From Methanosarcinales archaeon (GTDB taxonomy: Archaea > Halobacteriota > Methanosarcinia > Methanosarcinales > Methanogasteraceae): DNA of 9,195 nt. Shown here in pieces: positions 6,044 through 9,195 of the stretch (positions within the stretch are counted from its first letter, which is position 1; each line of letters begins with the position of its first letter). The stretch is from positions 1 to 9,195 of the forward strand of contig QMVM01000067.1 of the NCBI GenBank assembly GCA_003661105.1, written 5' to 3'. The notes beneath the pieces are model-generated. The model was not told the DNA's origin. It did no database searches and was given only the letters and a program-made list of their open reading frames with translations. The position numbers and the translations under genes were made by a program.

Positions 6044-6614
6044 TCAGCCCGTCTCAGGCACACCACCATCTCTCGATAATATAGAATAACGGCTCTCTGG
6101 TAATTCTGGTTGAACGTATCTCGTAGACGAACCTTTCCGGTATGACATCAGGTGCTGCCAATAGCTTAAACTCCCCTTCTCGGAGAACTTATGCCCGGAA
6201 TCGAGGATGAAACCGCCGCTCTCGAATGACGCAACACCGGTGCCTGATGTTCCGCCGCGTCCTACCGCGATTGCGATATCCCGCACGCTCATGCTCATGT
6301 CGTACAACCGGTTCACAGCCATGCCCGCGGCAAGTGCTGCCTGCGTGCCAGTGCCAAGACCGACGTGCGAAAAGATCCTGTTCGATGCGGACGCGGACGC
6401 CGCAGCCATCCAGGAGGATCGCGCTCGCGCATCCGGCCCGTCAGTTCAGAGTTGCCTGCGACGGTGATCTCATCCACCCCTTCTGCCACTTCTGCCGTGA
6501 TGCGGATGCCGGGCTCTCCGATCGTCAGCCCGATCCCGCCATCCACCCGATCGATGCGTTGAGGTCGATTAAGGTGATATGGAGACGAGAGGGTGTTGTG
6601 ATCTCGATTGTCAT
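6044..6614 (-). pseudogene. Broken beta-ribofuranosylaminobenzene 5'-phosphate synthase (GHMP superfamily, mptG-like)
   Basis: Beta-RFAP synthase makes the first committed intermediate of methanopterin. On the minus strand the start is ATG at 6614, with AGAGG upstream. It reads MTIEITTPSRLHITLIDLNASIG, then loses frame near 6545 and hits TGA. The next frame continues with VDGGIGLTIGEPGIRITAE and GNSELTGRM to about 6430. A third segment reads ILLDGCGVRVRIEQDLF (about 6419-6370). After another shift the GHMP glycine-rich block follows: HVGLGTGTQAALAAG, then VGRGGTSGTGVASFESGGFILDSGHKFSEKG (to about 6175). Beyond this the family's usual FLPSSAS...PPPP region is unrecognisable; a weak match (APDVIPERFVYE) lies in yet another frame near 6155-6115. 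Family members run to about 320-340 residues, so the last 40% is missing. Three or more frameshifts plus truncation make this a pseudogene. The left end is approximate. Confidence 0.85.
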
Positions 6615-6644
6615 GGGGTGTCCTCTGGCGTCCATGGTAAAGAT

Positions 6645-6656
6645 GTTTATGGCTCC
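6645..6656 (-). promoter_or_regulatory. TATA-like box of the mptG relic
   Basis: On the minus strand CCATAAACATCT lies about 35 bases before the old start codon at 6614. It is in a plausible place for the former promoter, divergent from hsp20. If still active it would transcribe a broken message. Confidence 0.25.
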
Positions 6657-6668
6657 CTAGTATCTGGT

Positions 6669-6690
6669 TGTCGCGTCTCGTGATACGACA
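6669..6690. promoter_or_regulatory. Short inverted repeat upstream of hsp20 promoter
   Basis: TGTCG (6669-6673) and CGACA (6686-6690) are mirror arms separated by 12 bases, about 20 bases before the hsp20 TATA-like box. The size and position would suit a dimeric regulator or activator site in a heat-shock promoter. Five-base arms are short enough to occur by chance. Confidence 0.2.
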
Positions 6691-6706
6691 CCCCCTATGA
6701 CCGATA

Positions 6707-6755
6707 GGTTTATGATTCAGAGAAATGATGATGGATACACCAAACTCGTGAGGTG
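6707..6755 (+). promoter_or_regulatory. hsp20 promoter and ribosome binding site
   Basis: GGTTTATGA (about 6707-6715) is the best TATA-like box. A start about 25 bases downstream (near 6737) leaves a short leader containing GAGGTGG (6750-6756). That Shine-Dalgarno is six bases before the ATG at 6762. It decides the start, because the upstream in-frame GTG at 6753 lies inside the Shine-Dalgarno itself. Confidence 0.5.
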
Positions 6756-6761
6756 GTAAAA

Positions 6762-7220
6762 ATGTATAGAAGATGGTTGGACCCATTTGAAGAACTACAC
6801 AGGATGCAGGAATGGATGAACAAGGCATTCGGAGACTTCGGACCGATCACTCCCGGGAGATTGCTACCATCGGGAACTATCGAGGAGACGATGGAGGCCA
6901 TGACGCCGTCCACGGACTTGCAGGATATGGAAGATAAGGTCCTGGTCACCGCCGATGTGCCCGGTGTTGACAAGGAGAATGTCACAGTAAATATTCGTGG
7001 CGATATGCTCGAGATCACGGCTGAGAAGAAGGAAGAGAAAGAAGAGAAAGATGAGGGGTATATCAGAAGGGAGCGCGGCTACTCCGGATTCTACCGCATG
7101 ATTCCGCTGCCGGCTGAGGTGGACCCGGCCAAGGTCGATGCCACGCTTAAGGATGGTGTGCTGCGGATCGAGATGGTGAAGACTGCACCATCGGAAACGA
7201 AGAAGATCGAAGTGAAGTGA
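6762..7220 (+). CDS. hsp20: Small heat shock protein, Hsp20/alpha-crystallin family
   Basis: This is an ATP-independent holdase that binds unfolding proteins in the cytoplasm and assembles into oligomers; 152 residues is typical for archaeal members. The N-terminal arm (1-48) is aromatic- and methionine-rich (YRRWLDPFEELHRMQEWM). The alpha-crystallin domain runs from about 50 to 140 and contains DVPGVDKENVTV, a charged Lys/Glu loop (about 88-98), and GVLRIEM (132-138), the family's Gly-Val-Leu signature. The C-terminal KKIEVK contains the I-x-V motif (149-151) that docks into a neighbouring subunit. The ATG at 6762 is chosen for its Shine-Dalgarno GAGGTGG. It is a single-gene transcript, with a divergent pseudogene upstream and a strong terminator overlapping the stop codon. 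Confidence 0.96.
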   Translation: MYRRWLDPFEELHRMQEWMNKAFGDFGPITPGRLLPSGTIEETMEAMTPSTDLQDMEDKVLVTADVPGVDKENVTVNIRGDMLEITAEKKEEKEEKDEGYIRRERGYSGFYRMIPLPAEVDPAKVDATLKDGVLRIEMVKTAPSETKKIEVK

Positions 7221-7240
7221 TCTTCTTCTTTTATTTTTTT
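7199..7240 (+). terminator. Perfect 10-bp hairpin plus T-tract overlapping the hsp20 stop codon
   Basis: GAAGAAGATC (7199-7208) pairs without mismatch with GATCTTCTTC (7219-7228) around a 10-base loop, followed by TTTATTTTTTT. The hsp20 TGA (7218-7220) sits at the loop/right-arm junction, so the last codons form the left arm. It looks like a bacterial intrinsic terminator; in archaea the T-tract alone would probably also terminate. Confidence 0.75.
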
Positions 7241-7324
7241 ATCTGATTCAGGATATTTTTTTAATCTTCAACTGTTTATTCTCACAAGCGAAATAGTCGG
7301 AGCATAAGTTTTGTATATCGAATG

Positions 7325-7424
7325 AATCAAAATCGCAGCATACGATTTTCCCGAATTATTAGGTCCGACGAACAATGTAAGTGGTTTAAGTGAGATTCTA
7401 CCCTCAATTATCGGACCGAAATCT
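7325..7424 (-). ncRNA. Candidate small structured RNA
   Basis: A strong TATA box on the minus strand (TATAAAATA, 7447-7455) predicts a start near 7424. The transcript would open seven bases before a closing stem GGTCCGA/TCGGACC (7417-7411/7368-7362) enclosing TGAG/CTCA. It would end at a hairpin AAAATCG/CGATTTT (7349-7329). No protein frame fits. I do not recognise the family. It is a prediction from promoter spacing and pairing only. Confidence 0.3.
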
Positions 7425-7446
7425 TCAATCTCGATATTCAGTCCGA

Positions 7447-7455
7447 TATTTTATA
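7447..7455 (-). promoter_or_regulatory. Minus-strand TATA box with no known gene downstream
   Basis: TATAAAATA on the minus strand is the closest match to the archaeal TATA consensus in this region. The nearest minus-strand coding sequence (the mptG relic) begins about 830 bases downstream, beyond the oppositely oriented hsp20 gene, so any transcript is probably non-coding. Confidence 0.45.
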
Positions 7456-7532
7456 CCCGTTTCCATGGCTGACATGATCACTCACCCACCATATCACCAG
7501 GGCCCCGCAATAAATCTTCTGGAACGGCGCAG

Positions 7533-8507
7533 CTACGTGATCTCATCAAACACGAGATCCTCCCACTTCCGCACCCCGATAACAACCTCAAATTCAACCG
7601 GCGTCAGCACCGGCACAGGAAATACAGCGGCATTATCAATTGCAATCCGCGGGCATGCCGTGTTTACAAACGCATCCACTCGAAACGAAGCCAGCGCTTC
7701 CGGCGTTATCATGTCAGCGAACAGGATGTGCGCGTCCAGACCATGCGCTTCTGCCTTACCGCGCAACTCAAACGCGAGATCCTTTCTGCACTGCCCTATC
7801 TTGGTGGATACGAGAATCCCGAACGACTGCGCACCAAGCGACCGCTCGATTGCAGCGCAGCGCTTACGAAGCACTTTATCGACATCAGGCTTCCTGATCT
7901 CATTCATCTCCGGATCCGCAATCCAGACCGGCTTTTTGGTCGCAAGCGCGACCCCGAGCGCATGAAAATCGCCCGTGCCGATATACAGGTACTCAAGCGC
8001 AGCAGGAACTGCAGAGAAGTTACACCCAAGTACGAGTCCGGGATGTGCGATGCGCGCATCGCCGCTACTGATGACGCCCCGGATGCCGTGATCCGCAAGG
8101 TACTGCTTCACACAGGGAAGTTTATGTACGAACTGAGCTGTCGAGACAAGCCCGACACGATCCCCGACCACATCAATCGCTTTTGTTAGCAATGGAAGAA
8201 GATCGATCCTGGATTCTGTCTCGACAAAGATTACATTCTCTGCCTGTATGTTTGGTATCTCTGCATGTCCGAACTGGAACAGGATGTCCACAGACTCGAG
8301 AAGCGGCGTATCGATGTCGCACGCGCCGAAGCAGGAGTTTGCAGAGATTATAACTGCTGAACCTGTACGCTCTTCAATTTCCTCAGATACTTTGATAGCT
8401 TTCCGCTTGAAACCGTCCGGAAACTGGAGCCCAACAGTTTTAGCACGTCTTCTTTTGATTGTATCGATGATGTGTTCCAGACCGAAGTCGTACACATCAT
8501 CGATCAT
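7533..8507 (-). CDS. dph2: Diphthamide biosynthesis protein Dph2 (2-(3-amino-3-carboxypropyl)histidine synthase)
   Basis: This catalyses the first step of diphthamide formation on elongation factor 2. It is a non-canonical radical-SAM reaction that transfers the 3-amino-3-carboxypropyl group of S-adenosylmethionine to the target histidine. Archaeal Dph2 works as a homodimer with a [4Fe-4S] cluster. At 324 residues it has the family length. The three cluster cysteines are visible, one per repeated domain: C59 in NSCFGACD, C162 in LGCNF and C285 in NTACPRIAIDN. These match the positions known in the Pyrococcus enzyme within two residues. Other family blocks are LQFPDGFK (27-34) and YIGTGDFHALG (175-185). 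The ATG at 8507 overlaps the stop of the upstream zinc-ribbon gene (ATGA), implying translational coupling. No independent ribosome binding site is evident. Confidence 0.97.
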   Translation of the reverse strand: MIDDVYDFGLEHIIDTIKRRRAKTVGLQFPDGFKRKAIKVSEEIEERTGSAVIISANSCFGACDIDTPLLESVDILFQFGHAEIPNIQAENVIFVETESRIDLLPLLTKAIDVVGDRVGLVSTAQFVHKLPCVKQYLADHGIRGVISSGDARIAHPGLVLGCNFSAVPAALEYLYIGTGDFHALGVALATKKPVWIADPEMNEIRKPDVDKVLRKRCAAIERSLGAQSFGILVSTKIGQCRKDLAFELRGKAEAHGLDAHILFADMITPEALASFRVDAFVNTACPRIAIDNAAVFPVPVLTPVEFEVVIGVRKWEDLVFDEIT

Positions 8508-9013
8508 ACTTGCTTTGGCAGGAAGTACTTCTTGATCAGCGCATCACATTGTGAACAGGTGATCATGAGCCAGTCGCCAACCATCTGCTGGTTGAAATGC
8601 TCAAAGATCGATGCCCCGCAGTTCGGGCATGAATAATATTCTTTGAAGTAATAATTATAAAATGTCGGATTATTTTGCAGCCACTCGAGAACCGCTAACA
8701 TGCGCTCGAGATACCGCTGCTCTGGTCCGGTTTCGTCTTCCATCGCGGTCTCAAGCCGCTCTTTCACATCTCTGAAATACCTCTTCGACTTCCCCCGGAT
8801 TCTCTTATAATCCGTCGCATAATTAATAGTGTCTTTTAAATATTTTGAATACATCTCGACGCTTGCGCCAGCCTCTCTGCGTGTGATCGTCTTCAGGAAA
8901 TACTCGCTCATCAAGTCCTCCATCAGATCGAAGCACTCTGTGCAGATATCGTAGCCCTCATAATGCGTCGAATCCAGTTCACCATGGCAGATGATGCACG
9001 CCTTTCGTTCCAT
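8504..9013 (-). CDS. Uncharacterised protein with N- and C-terminal zinc ribbons
   Basis: This 169-residue protein has two four-cysteine sites: C6-x2-C9 with C24-x2-C27 at the N terminus, and C129-x2-C132 with C153-x2-C156 at the C terminus. They flank a charged, mostly helical middle (about 30-120) rich in Lys, Arg, Glu and Tyr. There is no signal peptide or membrane segment, so it is probably cytoplasmic. I do not recognise a named family. The cysteine knuckles could hold zinc, or iron in rubredoxin fashion. It is the first gene of an operon with dph2, overlapping it by four bases, so the two proteins are made together. A role connected with Dph2 or EF-2 modification is only a guess from position. 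The ATG at 9013 is 25-30 bases after a TATA-like box, suggesting a leaderless message. Confidence 0.88.
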   Translation of the reverse strand: MERKACIICHGELDSTHYEGYDICTECFDLMEDLMSEYFLKTITRREAGASVEMYSKYLKDTINYATDYKRIRGKSKRYFRDVKERLETAMEDETGPEQRYLERMLAVLEWLQNNPTFYNYYFKEYYSCPNCGASIFEHFNQQMVGDWLMITCSQCDALIKKYFLPKQV

Positions 9014-9025
9014 GAGAGATAGGTA

Positions 9026-9046
9026 AACTTATACGAATTTAAAGGT
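9026..9046. promoter_or_regulatory. Promoter region of the zinc-ribbon/dph2 operon, possibly bidirectional
   Basis: On the minus strand CCTTTAAATTCG (TTTAAA at 9038-9043) is 25-30 bases before the ATG at 9013, ideal for a TATA box of a leaderless transcript. On the plus strand the same AT-rich stretch (ACTTATACG and GAATTTAAAGG) could direct transcription rightward from about 9060-9070 into the GC-rich structured segment that follows. Confidence 0.5.
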
Positions 9047-9049
9047 ATG

Positions 9050-9195
9050 TCCGGTTATAGGGTGCTTGTGGGGCATGGTGCAGGTTTCATGAAACTGGTG
9101 TGTAAGGGGGTTGTGAGCCCGGACACGGAAATGGTGGTGTGAACGGGCTCTGCAAAGCCGCATGTCCCCTGTCAATCCGTGGGTGCAGGTTTCGC
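9050..9195. other. GC-rich, structured, apparently non-coding segment (cut by window edge)
   Basis: No long frame covers this segment. GAGCCCG (9115-9121) pairs perfectly with CGGGCTC (9144-9150), enclosing ACAC/GTGT. A 12-base direct repeat, GGTGCAGGTTTC, occurs at 9077-9088 and 9182-9193. The GC-rich composition after an AT-rich promoter-like stretch suggests the 5' part of a stable RNA on the plus strand. The CCCCTGTCAATCCG stretch (9166-9179) loosely recalls the UGUNR turn of the archaeal SRP RNA Alu domain, but I cannot support that assignment from the part present. Confidence 0.35.

Larger units (their letters stand above)
7241..7532. other. Non-coding region between hsp20 and dph2 with inverted repeats
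   Basis: About 290 bases without a credible coding frame. It contains a second T-run (7255-7261) and a hairpin of AAAATCG/CGATTTT (7329-7335/7343-7349, 7-base loop). It also holds a long-range pair GGTCCGA/TCGGACC (7362-7368/7411-7417), a further AGTCCGA copy at 7440-7446, and a minus-strand TATA box at 7447-7455. No clear terminator for dph2 is seen immediately after its stop. Confidence 0.5.

Noticed and set aside
6226..6660. Plus-strand frame of 144 codons opposite the mptG relic
   Set aside because: It is antisense to recognisable GHMP-family fragments and its protein is Arg/Pro/Ser-rich, typical of a shadow frame.
6313..6828. Single 171-codon minus-strand frame taken as a gene
   Set aside because: Only its middle (VDGGIGLTIGEPG to GNSELTGRM) is real beta-RFAP synthase sequence; the ends are out-of-frame readings, so it belongs to the pseudogene.
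7390..7965. 191-codon plus-strand frame over the dph2 3' part
   Set aside because: It is antisense to dph2, whose three cluster cysteines and family blocks are intact; this is a shadow frame.
9047..9142. 31-codon plus-strand frame starting MSGYRVLVGHGAG
   Set aside because: It is very short, lies in self-complementary GC-rich sequence, has no ribosome binding site clear of the promoter box, and matches nothing I recognise.

Overview
The window comes from a euryarchaeon of the methanogen lineage. The evidence is a split RNA polymerase B subunit (rpoB'' and rpoB' as separate genes after rpoH), ribosomal protein S8e, an archaeal Dph2, tRNAs without encoded CCA, AT-rich TATA-like boxes about 25-30 bp before start codons, and a decayed gene for the methanopterin-pathway enzyme beta-RFAP synthase. 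The proteins lack the strong acidic bias of haloarchaea. A Methanomicrobia-type methanogen or a relative such as an ANME lineage fits best; I cannot name the species.

Layout, left to right. (1) 2-679 (+) is the 3' part of a core-MetE/Mes-type methionine synthase. It converges, one base apart, on a minimal M50 site-2 protease (681-1358, -). (2) 1514-2183 is a translation cluster: tRNA-Arg(GCG), rps8e, and an interrupted tRNA-Lys(UUU). (3) 2184-2297 holds two tandem modules, each with two hairpins. They start at the first base after the tRNA-Lys and are followed by a degraded copy of the tRNA 3' half (2307-2334) that overlaps the likely rpoH promoter. (4) 2351-5879 (+) is the operon rpoH-rpoB''-rpoB'. 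It ends in a hairpin plus T-tract instead of running into rpoA'. (5) 5880-6761 contains a terminator, AT-rich spacer, the wreck of a beta-RFAP synthase gene (mptG-like, -), and a divergent promoter region. (6) 6762-7220 (+) is an Hsp20 chaperone with a 10-bp hairpin terminator built around its stop codon. (7) 7241-7532 is non-coding, with paired repeats and a good TATA box on the minus strand; it may encode a small RNA. (8) 7533-9013 (-) is a two-gene operon: an uncharacterised double zinc-ribbon protein, then Dph2, overlapping by 4 nt. (9) 9050-9195 is GC-rich, structured, apparently non-coding sequence running off the end.

Most of the window is core information processing: transcription, translation and modification of elongation factor 2. 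The most unusual part is the tRNA-Lys neighbourhood. The hairpin modules have conserved flanks and base-paired but divergent stems, and the tRNA insertion shares their outer-stem signature. This suggests a small structured repeat family that has invaded or expanded at a tRNA gene. The second notable point is the broken methanopterin gene where the polymerase operon stops early.
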